From SMBSF63 sp034003545 (GTDB lineage Bacteria > Chloroflexota > Anaerolineae > Anaerolineales > Anaerolineaceae): DNA of 47,056 nucleotides. Location: positions 1-47,056 of the forward strand of contig CAYURM010000030.1 of assembly GCA_964447155.1 (NCBI GenBank), read 5' to 3'. The notes beneath the pieces are model-generated. The model searched no databases, was not told where the DNA came from, and worked only from the letters and a program-made list of their open reading frames with translations. Made by a program: the position numbers and the translations under genes. This document shows positions 27,267 to 35,641 of this stretch, in pieces (within the stretch, counting starts at the first letter, position 1; the number at the start of each line of letters is the position of its first letter).

Positions 27267-30200
27267 TTATGGCATCGTGAATCGCATGATCCGGTTATTC
27301 ACCCCGTCACTGACCCACACGCGGCCATCAGCAGCCACCGCCACCCCCGCTGGCAGGCCGAAACCATCCGTGGCTGCGCTGTACGTCCCCCACGAGCGCA
27401 CATACTGACCGTCGCTGGTAAACTGGATCACCCGGTACGACTCGGGATCGGTCACAAACACATCCCCGGCAGGGCTGACGTCAATATAAGGTTTATTCTC
27501 CAAAGACTGCCCGTACCAGCCGGCGACATCAAAAGCCATCATCGCGCGGTAGACCAGCCGGTCTTGGATCATCGGATCAGCGGCAAAAATCTGCACCCGC
27601 TGATTCCAGGTATCGACGACGTACACCTTGCCATCTTTGTCAACCGCTACGCCCACCGGCTCGTCCAGATTGCCCAGTTCGATGCCTGCGGCACCAAAAC
27701 TCGACAGGTATTTGCCATTCTGATCAAAGACCACCACCCGTTTATTTCCGGTATCGGTCACAAACACATGACCTTCTGCATCCACAGCCACATCACGCGG
27801 CCCCCAGAAAGCGTATTCATTCTCTGCCTGTCCGAAATCTCCCCAGGCAGTGACAAATTCGCCATCTCCAGTAAACTTTTGCACGCGGTGATTCCAGGTG
27901 TCGGCCACATATACCGCGCCATCCGGGCCAACTGCTACGCCCCACGGCTCGTTGAACGTACCGCCGGGGGCCTCACCACCCATGCGGTCAGCAAAACTGC
28001 CCCAACTGTTCAGCAAACTGCCATCCGGCGCATAATGTTGAATGCGGTGATTGCGCGAATCAGCCACATAGATTGAACCGTCTGCGGCGATATCCATCCC
28101 GCGCGGCGCCTGCAAAGCACCAGGGTTGCCGGCCAGGTCTTCAATGCTCACATCAGGCAGCAAACTGCTGATATAAGCTTGTTCATAGGGGTCGGCTTCC
28201 AGGATCAGCCCGGCTGTCGGCGCTGCCCCGTAATCCCAAATTTGTGAAGCCACATCCTTGCGAACATAGAACTTCATCCGGCTGCTCGGCTGCCAGGTTT
28301 CCAGGGTCAGGTCTGTTCTGCCGGTCACCTGAGCATACAGTGAGTAATCTCTGTCCATCCAGATGTCAAATACAGCTTCACGCATCAATGGGTCAGTAAA
28401 AAACGTCTTGATTTTTTCCCAATTCAAATCGAAATAATCCTGGTTCGGCCACCACAGGCGCATATAATCAAATACCAGATAATTGTCCTTAACAATCGGC
28501 TCCAGTTTTGAATAAGTCGACTCACCTGCCACAATCAGCGGATAATTCTGCAAATCGCGGGTCGGGTTGGCCTGATACCAGAGATGGTTGGGATAATTGC
28601 GGAAATACCACCAGTACGGATAGAGGGCATCATTATCATAAGCCACCATCACATCCAGTCCGCCGGTCGTCCTGCGCGAAATCTCCTCCACCTGCTCCAG
28701 TACTTCCTTCGGCCCGCGGGCTGCATGCGCATATACGAGATACTCCTTGGCATTATCATAATTGATAAAAGCCGCCGTGTATGCCGTGCGCGCCGTCAAG
28801 ATCGTCAACAACAGGAAGAACACCAGCGCCGCAAAACTGCTGCCCATCGCAAATGTCTTCGTCTGGATCATCACATAGATAAACTGCCCCAATGAGACCA
28901 GCACTGCCAGGCTGACGAAAACCATCGCCAGCGAATCGACAAACACCGCACCGAGGATCAGGCACACCATCAGCACCACATAGCCAACCACTTCCACACG
29001 ATTAATGCGGCTGCTATCCCCTTCCTGCAGCACAAGATACACAATGCCCGCACCGCTGCCCAGGAAGCCAAACAACGAAAGCAGAAAGGTGGCTGTCCGT
29101 TCCAGATCCATCTGCGTGTTGCCCTGGAAGGGCGGGTTTGCGCCCATCAAGCTGCCCACCGTGATCAAAAAAGTCACCACCATCACCGGCAGCAGCGCCA
29201 GCGCGATCAGACTGCGCTTGCCTGCGATCTTTTGCCACGGCGCTTTATCCACCAGATATCCCAGGCCCCACGCGCCCGCCAGGAGCAGCGGCAGGGCAAT
29301 ATGCACCGTCAGCCACGGCATACGTTCACCGGCAAAGCTGTACGCAACCAGGCTGAGCACCGACCAGTACACCAGCAATGCCAGGGTCGGCACCCGGTAT
29401 GGTTTTTCTGCGCCCTCTTCAACCGCTGCCGCTTCAACCGCCTCATCACTGGCCGGTGAAACGCCGGCAAAGGTCGAGAAACGCTTGAAACGAATGCCAA
29501 AATACACTGCAAGCAGTGTACCGAGTACCGCAAGGTACTCATACACCGGCAGCTGCACCAGGGCATAATAATACAATGGCTGGCTGCCGCGCTCGACAGA
29601 CTGCTGCGAAAGCCAGTATCCCAAAGACCCCACCAGGCCGGTGAAAAACCCCATCCCATGGGTAAAGAAACTGGTATAGAACACGACAAAAATGCCGTAG
29701 AACAAGGCAAAACTCTTCAGCCACAGTTTGGGACGCCACCACAGGCCCACCGCAGCGGCAATCGCCGTGAAAATGACGATAAAAATACTGGTTTTCAACA
29801 TACCCGCCGCGGAATAGTCCAGCGGGTCCCAGCCGACCATCTTTGCCGGGAAGGCCGCCAGCAGCGGCAGCACCAACGTGCCCAGCAGGATCAACAAATC
29901 AAAAGAACGCTGCTCGCGGATTTTCTCCCAACCCAGCCCGCCTACCAGAAAAACCAGGGAGAAGAGGGTTGCCAGCACTGCCAACCCCAGGCAGCCAATC
30001 GCGACGTATTCTGCCCAGCTGGAAGAGGCTACTGTGCCCACTGCATCCATCGAGGTTTCTGCTGGAACCACTTCCGGCAAAGAAGCATGCCAGGCGGCAA
30101 AACCCACTGCCAGCCCGATCAGCAACAAAACGATCAACATCAGGAACAGAAATCGATCCCGCTTGATTGAATCCTTCCAACTCGTCTTTGCCAGATCCAA

Positions 30201-30824
30201 AAGCAGCAACACGAAGATAAAAATCAGCAGCTGCGCAGTGTAAATATACGCTGTTTCCTTTGAAGTGAAATTCAGCGCCGTGGTGGCCGTTAGCAAAAAG
30301 AGAGAAAATTTATCGCCCTTGTCCAGATAACGCAGCACGGCATACAGCGTGACCACCCCAATCAATTCCAGGATGCCCTCGTTACGTGTATAGCGCCCAT
30401 AGAACAACATAAACGGCGAGATGGCAAATAACAATCCGCCGATCAGGGCGCCCGCCCGTCCCAGGTAACGCCGGTAAGCAAACAGCACAAACACCACCGC
30501 TGCGATGCTGCACACCGCCGCCGGGATGCGCGAACTGAAATCGTTATCGCCAAACATGAAATAAGAAAAAGCCAGCATGTGGAACTGCAGCGGGCCGTGC
30601 GTCACCGGGTCGTGGCGATAGCCGTTTCCACGGAAGTATTCCCAGGAAGGCACAACATGGTTTACTTCATCATGGCTCATCACGCGCGCGTCCAAATCAT
30701 ACAACCGGCTGACTACAGCCAGCACGATCAGCACCAGTGCCAGCAGCGTTTCCACATTCCAGCGCGGCAGCAGGGAGGCAAGCGGACGGTCAAGCCATGT
30801 TGTCGTTTTTTCTTGTTCTGTCAT
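27267..30824 (-). CDS. Agl23-type GT-C membrane glycosyltransferase fused to an NHL-repeat beta-propeller
   Basis: 1185 residues. The N-terminal two thirds is a polytopic membrane protein of the PMT/GT-39 (TIGR03663-like) type, with the acidic GT-C motif MSHDEVNH near residue 50 and GRYTRNEGILELIGVVTLYA. An extracytoplasmic region follows, then six NHL repeats (about residues 900-1185), for example PRGMDIAADGSIYVADSRNH, EPWGVAVGPDGAVYVADTWN and GVAVAADGRVWVSDGVNN. GT-C enzymes transfer sugar from a lipid carrier to protein or glycan outside the membrane. The propeller may recognise substrate or surface polymer. GTG at 30827 is an alternative start. Confidence 0.83.
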   Translation of the reverse strand: MTEQEKTTTWLDRPLASLLPRWNVETLLALVLIVLAVVSRLYDLDARVMSHDEVNHVVPSWEYFRGNGYRHDPVTHGPLQFHMLAFSYFMFGDNDFSSRIPAAVCSIAAVVFVLFAYRRYLGRAGALIGGLLFAISPFMLFYGRYTRNEGILELIGVVTLYAVLRYLDKGDKFSLFLLTATTALNFTSKETAYIYTAQLLIFIFVLLLLDLAKTSWKDSIKRDRFLFLMLIVLLLIGLAVGFAAWHASLPEVVPAETSMDAVGTVASSSWAEYVAIGCLGLAVLATLFSLVFLVGGLGWEKIREQRSFDLLILLGTLVLPLLAAFPAKMVGWDPLDYSAAGMLKTSIFIVIFTAIAAAVGLWWRPKLWLKSFALFYGIFVVFYTSFFTHGMGFFTGLVGSLGYWLSQQSVERGSQPLYYYALVQLPVYEYLAVLGTLLAVYFGIRFKRFSTFAGVSPASDEAVEAAAVEEGAEKPYRVPTLALLVYWSVLSLVAYSFAGERMPWLTVHIALPLLLAGAWGLGYLVDKAPWQKIAGKRSLIALALLPVMVVTFLITVGSLMGANPPFQGNTQMDLERTATFLLSLFGFLGSGAGIVYLVLQEGDSSRINRVEVVGYVVLMVCLILGAVFVDSLAMVFVSLAVLVSLGQFIYVMIQTKTFAMGSSFAALVFFLLLTILTARTAYTAAFINYDNAKEYLVYAHAARGPKEVLEQVEEISRRTTGGLDVMVAYDNDALYPYWWYFRNYPNHLWYQANPTRDLQNYPLIVAGESTYSKLEPIVKDNYLVFDYMRLWWPNQDYFDLNWEKIKTFFTDPLMREAVFDIWMDRDYSLYAQVTGRTDLTLETWQPSSRMKFYVRKDVASQIWDYGAAPTAGLILEADPYEQAYISSLLPDVSIEDLAGNPGALQAPRGMDIAADGSIYVADSRNHRIQHYAPDGSLLNSWGSFADRMGGEAPGGTFNEPWGVAVGPDGAVYVADTWNHRVQKFTGDGEFVTAWGDFGQAENEYAFWGPRDVAVDAEGHVFVTDTGNKRVVVFDQNGKYLSSFGAAGIELGNLDEPVGVAVDKDGKVYVVDTWNQRVQIFAADPMIQDRLVYRAMMAFDVAGWYGQSLENKPYIDVSPAGDVFVTDPESYRVIQFTSDGQYVRSWGTYSAATDGFGLPAGVAVAADGRVWVSDGVNNRIMRFTMP

Positions 30825-30864
30825 CACAAATTAACTCTCTTTAAATGAATAAGAATAGGTGCTG

Positions 30865-31533
30865 CTATTCCACTTTATAAGCAAAGTACATATCATAGAT
30901 ATATGCCCCGGCAGGGCTTTTTAAAGTCCAATACGATATGTAAGAGCCGGGCTCTGCCGGCGCTGTAGCCTCAAAAATAAACTCGGCTTTTTCACCAGGG
31001 GGAATGGTTAATTTATCCCCACCCGCAGTATCATAGGATAATGAGGTCACTGCAGAAATTTGTGTGCCCCCAGAAAAAACCATTTTATAGTCCTGTGTCC
31101 AGGTAGTAGATCCAATATTCTTCCAGCCAATCGCTACCTGAAACACCTGCCCCGGCTTAAGTACAGCGCCGTCTGCCGGAGAAGTATAGGCCCAATCCGC
31201 CTTATCCCCGCCGCCGAAAACGACCTGCGTGGAGGTGGGGATTGCTGCCAGCGTTGCCGCCCCCGCATTCGGGGTGAATGTCGGGATGATCACTGTCGTG
31301 GCCGTCACCGTGGGTACTTCCGGGGTAGCACTAGGCTCCGCTGTCGCCGTGGCCGGCGGAACCGCCGCCTGAGTCTCTGCCAGCTGAACTGCCACGGTCT
31401 CTGCCGCCTGAGTATAGACCAGATTGGGATCAACTGCCGGTGCTTTTGGCCCGCAAGCAGCCACAAGACTCACCATCACCATAAACAACAACATGACTGA
31501 AAACTTGCGTATTCTTGTACGATTTATATTCAC
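30865..31533 (-). CDS. Lipoprotein with an NBR1-type Ig-like domain
   Basis: 222 residues, GTG start with AGGAGG at good spacing. Signal peptide with lipobox VAAC, Cys27. A Thr/Pro/Ala-rich linker (about 55-105) leads to a C-terminal Ig-like domain (about 115-222) whose GWKNIGSTTWTQDYKMVF and PGSYISYWTLKSPAGAYIY match the Trp-rich pattern of the NBR1 central (FW) domain, known in eukaryotic autophagy receptors and also in bacteria. The domain probably binds another surface protein or glycan. It lies just upstream (38 bp) of the Agl23-NHL gene on the same strand, so they may be coexpressed. Confidence 0.78.
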   Translation of the reverse strand: MNINRTRIRKFSVMLLFMVMVSLVAACGPKAPAVDPNLVYTQAAETVAVQLAETQAAVPPATATAEPSATPEVPTVTATTVIIPTFTPNAGAATLAAIPTSTQVVFGGGDKADWAYTSPADGAVLKPGQVFQVAIGWKNIGSTTWTQDYKMVFSGGTQISAVTSLSYDTAGGDKLTIPPGEKAEFIFEATAPAEPGSYISYWTLKSPAGAYIYDMYFAYKVE

Positions 31534-31561
31534 AATTATCCTCCTCTCGTTCCTTCCGAGA

Positions 31562-32680
31562 TCAATTCATTATACCCTTAACGCCAATCCGCGGCACACG
31601 CCCGGCAATCCCGGAGACAATGCTGGAAAAGGTCATTTTCCAGCGATTAGCAACCTCTTCGATGGTGATTTCCTCGTTCCCCTGCCTGCCAATCACCACC
31701 ACTTCCTCCCCCATCGGCAGCTGCTCATCCAGATGAACCATGCACATATCCAGGCATTCGGTTCCGATGATCTTCACCCGCTTCCCGCGGATCAGCACTT
31801 CATTGCCAGGGAGACGCAAGAAACCATCGCCATTTCCTATCGCCAGGGTGCCCACCAGCTCCCCTTTCTGTGCGCGGTAGCGCCCCACATAACCAATGCC
31901 CCAACCTTCCGGCATCTCGCGGCAGGAAATCAGACGGGTTTTCCAGGTCAGACTTCGCCGCAGTTCAGCAGGAAACGCTTTATAGTAAAAAGGATTGATC
32001 CCCAATAAAAATGACCCCGCACGCGCCAGATTGTAGCGCGAGCGCGGATGCGAGAGCAACGATGCCGAATTAGAGCTATGCACCCACTGCGGCTTGACAC
32101 CAACAGATTCCAGCCCGGCCACGGCCGCCTCCAGACGGTCCATCTGCAAATCCGTAAGCGGATCCTGGTCATCATCCTCCACAATCGACAAATGGGTGAA
32201 AATGCCCTCAATATGGATCCCGCCCAGAGAGAGCACATGCGCTGCCAGGCCGGCCGCATCTTCTGCAAACACGCCAATCCTGCCCAAACCGGTATCAATC
32301 TTCATGTGTACATCCACCGGCTTGCCCGCAGCGGCAGCACGCTGTGCATACATCTCTGCGGCTTCTTTCCCATACAGGGTCAATGAGATCTGCTGCTGCA
32401 AGGCCACATCCACATCTTCCGGCATAACCATTCCCAAAACCAGAACAGGTGCAGTGATCCCCGCATCACGCAGTTCCATGGCTTCATTGAAACGCGCCAC
32501 AGCCAAAGAACTCGCCCCGGCTGCCAACACCGTGCGGGCAACTGCCACACTGTCATGACCATAGGCATTTGCTTTCACCACCGCCATCAGCGGCACGCCG
32601 CTCACTCGCAGGGCATAGCGCGTATTATGATCAATCGCAGGGTGATCAATTTCCAGCCAGGTTGGTGCTGTGTTTTGCAT
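31562..32680 (-). CDS. alr: Alanine racemase
   Basis: 372 residues. PLP-dependent enzyme making D-alanine for peptidoglycan. The PLP lysine is in LMAVVKANAYGHDSVAVA (about residue 37), the RIGVF/VHMKIDTGLGR region and HSSNSASLL follow, and the second catalytic Tyr is in GIGYVGRYRAQKG; MCMVHLD near the C-terminus is conserved. ATG 32680 is preferred because AGGAG lies 6 nt upstream; the ATG at 32686 is too close to it. It is followed by nothing on its strand until the NBR1-Ig gene 28 bp away, so it may lead that unit. Confidence 0.93.
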   Translation of the reverse strand: MQNTAPTWLEIDHPAIDHNTRYALRVSGVPLMAVVKANAYGHDSVAVARTVLAAGASSLAVARFNEAMELRDAGITAPVLVLGMVMPEDVDVALQQQISLTLYGKEAAEMYAQRAAAAGKPVDVHMKIDTGLGRIGVFAEDAAGLAAHVLSLGGIHIEGIFTHLSIVEDDDQDPLTDLQMDRLEAAVAGLESVGVKPQWVHSSNSASLLSHPRSRYNLARAGSFLLGINPFYYKAFPAELRRSLTWKTRLISCREMPEGWGIGYVGRYRAQKGELVGTLAIGNGDGFLRLPGNEVLIRGKRVKIIGTECLDMCMVHLDEQLPMGEEVVVIGRQGNEEITIEEVANRWKMTFSSIVSGIAGRVPRIGVKGIMN

Positions 32681-32924
32681 TGTCATCTCCTCTTGTGTTC
32701 ACATATTTAATATCACGAAACACGAAAACGTCCTGTTTTTCAAAACCTGTTTTTCTTTACGGCCTGACGGTTTCGCACAGCGGTGAAAACAGGATACTTT
32801 CCGCAGGTTTCGAAGGCGGCATCCCTTCATTCCACCAACCATGAAGCCTGTTCACTTTGGTTTCAAGTCCAATCCTGCGGAAGGCTCCATCATTCTTTAC
32901 ATTTAAAACCTTTCAGGATTTCAT

Positions 32925-32953
32925 TTGCACACCACCCCAACATGATGTACACT
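32925..32953 (+). promoter_or_regulatory. Promoter of the YfcC-type carrier gene
   Basis: TTGCAC (32925-32930), a 17-nt spacer and TACACT (32948-32953), about 28 nt before the ATG at 32982. The rest of the 295-bp gap to alr holds only a loose inverted repeat, TTCCGCAGG (32799-32807) and CCTGCGGAA (32874-32882). Confidence 0.65.
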
Positions 32954-32981
32954 GGACAAAACACATTTCCAGGAGAACCCC

Positions 32982-34433
32982 ATGGAATCCAAAGCAGGCG
33001 CCCGGATTAACAAAAAAGCATTCACCCAGTCAATCCTCATTCTTGCAGTGCTCATGCTCGTTGCAGGCATTCTAACGCAAACCATTCCCGCAGGTCAATA
33101 TCAACGCCTGATTGTGGACGGACGGGAAGTGATTGACCCGGCCAGCTTCACTCTGATCGACCGCCCCGACTACCCTGCCTGGCGCTGGCTGACTGCTCCT
33201 TTTGAAGTCCTGGCCGGTCCGGACGGTCTCGTCCTGATCGTGATCATCGTCTTCATCCTCCTGGTCGGCGCCTCCTTTGCCGTGCTGGAGAAAAGCGGCA
33301 TCCTCAACGCCGCCCTCTCCGGCCTGGTCAGCAAATTCGGCAGCCGAAAATACCTCCTCCTGCTGATCATCTCCTTTTTCTTCATGCTGATGGGCGCATT
33401 CTTCGGTATCTTTGAAGAAATCGTGCCCCTCGTCCCGCTGATGATCGCCCTTGCCTATTACCTCGGCTGGGACGCCCTCATAGGTCTGGGCATGAGCATT
33501 CTCGCCACCAATATGGGCTTCTCCGCCGCTCTGACCAATCCCTTCACCATCGGCGTCGCCCAAAAGCTGGCTGGCCTGCCCGCTTTCTCAGGCTTTGCTT
33601 TCCGTATCCCCATCTTCCTGGTTGTTTATATTGCTCTGGCCTGGTTTCTCGTCAGCTATGCCAAAAAGATCGACCGCAATCCTGAATCTTCCCTCACCTA
33701 CGAAACCGACCAGGCCGAACGCACCAAGTACAAACAGTTTGACCTCCAAAGCATGCAAGGCAAAGGCAAAAAATTGACTGGCGCCACGATCTGGTTCCTG
33801 TGCTTTGTCGTCCTGATCATTCTGACCCTCATCGGCAGTCCTTTCATCCCCTTCCTCTCGGAGTATGCTCTGCCGCTGGTCGGCGTGTTCTTCTTCCTCG
33901 GCGGCCTGGGCGCCGGCATCCTCGCCGGCACGCGCGGCAAGGCACTCGGTAAGGCCTTGCTGGAGGGCGTCACCGGAATCGCCCCCGGTATCCCGTTAAT
34001 CATGATGGCGGGCAGCATCAAATTCATCGTCACCACCGGCGGGGTGATGGACACGATCCTGCATGGCGCTTCCCAGCCGCTCTCCACCGCCAGCCCGATG
34101 TTCGCCGTGATGATCATCTATGTGCTGGCCTTATTCATCGAGCTGTTCATCGGCTCAGCCGGAGCCAAAGCGGTGCTGATGATGCCCATCCTGCTGCCAT
34201 TGGCTGATCTGGTTGGCGTTACCCGCCAGGTAACGGTATTGGCCTACTGCTTCGGCGATGGGTTTTCCAATATGGCCTACCCCACCAACCCGGTGCTGCT
34301 CATCTCCCTTGGTCTGGCCGCCATCAGCTATGGAAAATGGATAAAATGGACCCTCAAGCTGTGGCTGATCGTCATTCCCATATCCATTTTCTTCCTGTGG
34401 CTGAGTGTCCTCATTGGGTACGGCCCCTTCTAG
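32982..34433 (+). CDS. YfcC-family membrane carrier (C4-dicarboxylate/amino-acid type)
   Basis: 483 residues with roughly eleven to thirteen hydrophobic segments. The N-terminal pattern (TQTIPAGQYQRLIVDGREVIDPASF loop, then FILLVGASFAVLEKSGIL), the GAFFGIFEEIVPLVPLMIAL segment, GFSAALTNPFTIGVAQKLAG and the late LFIELFIGSAGAKAVLMMPILLPLADL are typical of the YfcC/ArcD-like group of C4-dicarboxylate carriers. Probably an uptake or exchange system for amino acids or short carboxylates; substrate unknown. AGGAG precedes the ATG. The HAD-HD gene starts 4 bp after its stop, so the two form an operon. Confidence 0.85.
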   Translation: MESKAGARINKKAFTQSILILAVLMLVAGILTQTIPAGQYQRLIVDGREVIDPASFTLIDRPDYPAWRWLTAPFEVLAGPDGLVLIVIIVFILLVGASFAVLEKSGILNAALSGLVSKFGSRKYLLLLIISFFFMLMGAFFGIFEEIVPLVPLMIALAYYLGWDALIGLGMSILATNMGFSAALTNPFTIGVAQKLAGLPAFSGFAFRIPIFLVVYIALAWFLVSYAKKIDRNPESSLTYETDQAERTKYKQFDLQSMQGKGKKLTGATIWFLCFVVLIILTLIGSPFIPFLSEYALPLVGVFFFLGGLGAGILAGTRGKALGKALLEGVTGIAPGIPLIMMAGSIKFIVTTGGVMDTILHGASQPLSTASPMFAVMIIYVLALFIELFIGSAGAKAVLMMPILLPLADLVGVTRQVTVLAYCFGDGFSNMAYPTNPVLLISLGLAAISYGKWIKWTLKLWLIVIPISIFFLWLSVLIGYGPF

Positions 34434-34437
34434 GTCA

Positions 34438-35478
34438 ATGAATTCATCCATCACCACCCTCGTCTTTGACGACGGCACCCTTATCCGCGATGAAGCCCGC
34501 TGGCCCGAGCTGCACGCCATGGAAGGCGCCCACACAGCACTTGACGCCCTGTCCGGGCAATACCGTCTGGTGCTCGCCACCAACGCGCCGGATTCTAATT
34601 CAGGTAAAGTACAGAAAGCCAACCGGCGCCTGAAGCTGGACGGCTTCTTTGAGCGCATTTATACCGCCCGTGAAATGGGCTTCTCCAAGCCGGACAAGGC
34701 TTATTTCCAGGCCATGGCTGCCGACCTGGTCGCTGACCCATCTGAATTGCTGATGATTGGCGATGGCTATACGAATGACATCCTTGGTGCTTGCCATGCC
34801 GGATGGCAGGCCGTCTGGTTCAACCCTCATTACCAACCCTGCACCAGCTTGACCCCCCTGCACAGCGCCGAAATCGACCACCTGGCCGCCCTGCCCCAGG
34901 CCATTGCAGACTTGATCTTGCCCACTGTACCGCAATGCCTGCACTGGCTGCGATTGCAGCATGCCAGCTTCAACCTCATCCAGCACGTGCAGACCGTCGC
35001 CGCCAGCGCCTACCAGATGGCGCTATGGCTGCGCGCCAGCGGACAAGTGGTTAATCCCATCCTCGCTCACCGCGGCGGCTTGCTCCACGACCTGGGCAAG
35101 CTCAAATCCCTGCGCGGGCAATCCGGCGGTTTTTCGCATGGCGACTATGGCGCACAACTTCTCAATGCGTGGGGCTTCCCCCAACTGGCCGAAATCGCCC
35201 GCCGGCATATGCTCTTCACCATCCATGACCCCGCCCTGGCCCCGCGCACCCTGGAAGAAATGCTGGTTTACTTCTGTGACAAAATTGTTGAAGGTACGCG
35301 GATTGTCCCCCTGACAGAGCGCATTCAAAAATTATCCCGGCGTTACGCACGGGATGAAGCACAGATCAACGCCTGCCTGCCCCCGCTGCAGACCATGCAG
35401 CATAGTCTGTGCCGTGCCATCAACATTCCGGATGAAGACCTCATCCCCCGTCTGGCGAAGTCTCTTCTTGAGAAGTAA
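34438..35478 (+). CDS. HAD-like hydrolase fused to an HD (HDIG-type) domain
   Basis: 346 residues. Residues 1-165 are HAD-like: motif II in RLVLATNAP, Lys motif GFSKPDKAYFQ and motif IV LMIGDGYTNDILGA are intact, but motif I reads VFDDGTL (Asp11-Asp12-Gly) instead of D-x-D-G-T, one residue short, so catalysis may be lost or altered. Residues about 180-300 are an HD phosphohydrolase: His in LIQHVQTVAAS, His217-Asp218 in GGLLHDLGKLKS, and RRHMLFTIHD. The HD part resembles nucleotide or small-phosphate phosphohydrolases. Combination of the two in one protein suggests phosphoester metabolism tied to the upstream carrier, which is inference. Confidence 0.8.
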   Translation: MNSSITTLVFDDGTLIRDEARWPELHAMEGAHTALDALSGQYRLVLATNAPDSNSGKVQKANRRLKLDGFFERIYTAREMGFSKPDKAYFQAMAADLVADPSELLMIGDGYTNDILGACHAGWQAVWFNPHYQPCTSLTPLHSAEIDHLAALPQAIADLILPTVPQCLHWLRLQHASFNLIQHVQTVAASAYQMALWLRASGQVVNPILAHRGGLLHDLGKLKSLRGQSGGFSHGDYGAQLLNAWGFPQLAEIARRHMLFTIHDPALAPRTLEEMLVYFCDKIVEGTRIVPLTERIQKLSRRYARDEAQINACLPPLQTMQHSLCRAINIPDEDLIPRLAKSLLEK

Positions 35479-35534
35479 ACCTGAGATCACTCAAGTTTTT
35501 TAAAACCGTCCTTCGATGCATTGTCCGTAACTGC

Positions 35535-35553
35535 GAAGCGTAGGCTGAGCTTG
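35535..35553. repeat. Dispersed repeat B, copy 1
   Basis: GAAGCGTAGGCTGAGCTTG, which matches 41157-41175 except for three pyrimidine changes. It sits in the gene-free gap 35479-35641 and continues into GTCGAAGCC, giving a small GGCT-rich hairpin with the preceding bases. Confidence 0.5.
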
Positions 35554-35604
35554 TCGAAGCCGAAGCGGTGAGCATGGACACTACGCGGCTACAGTCATAA
35601 AAAA

Positions 35605-35624
35605 AGACCGCCTGCAGGCGGTCT
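35605..35624 (-). terminator. Terminator of the beta-lactamase-fold gene
   Basis: AGACCGCCTGCAGGCGGTCT is a perfect 20-bp palindrome 17 bp beyond the stop at 35642. On the minus strand it runs straight into TTTTTT. In RNA a few central bases must form the loop. Confidence 0.85.
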
Positions 35625-35641
35625 CTACATTTACAAATTTC

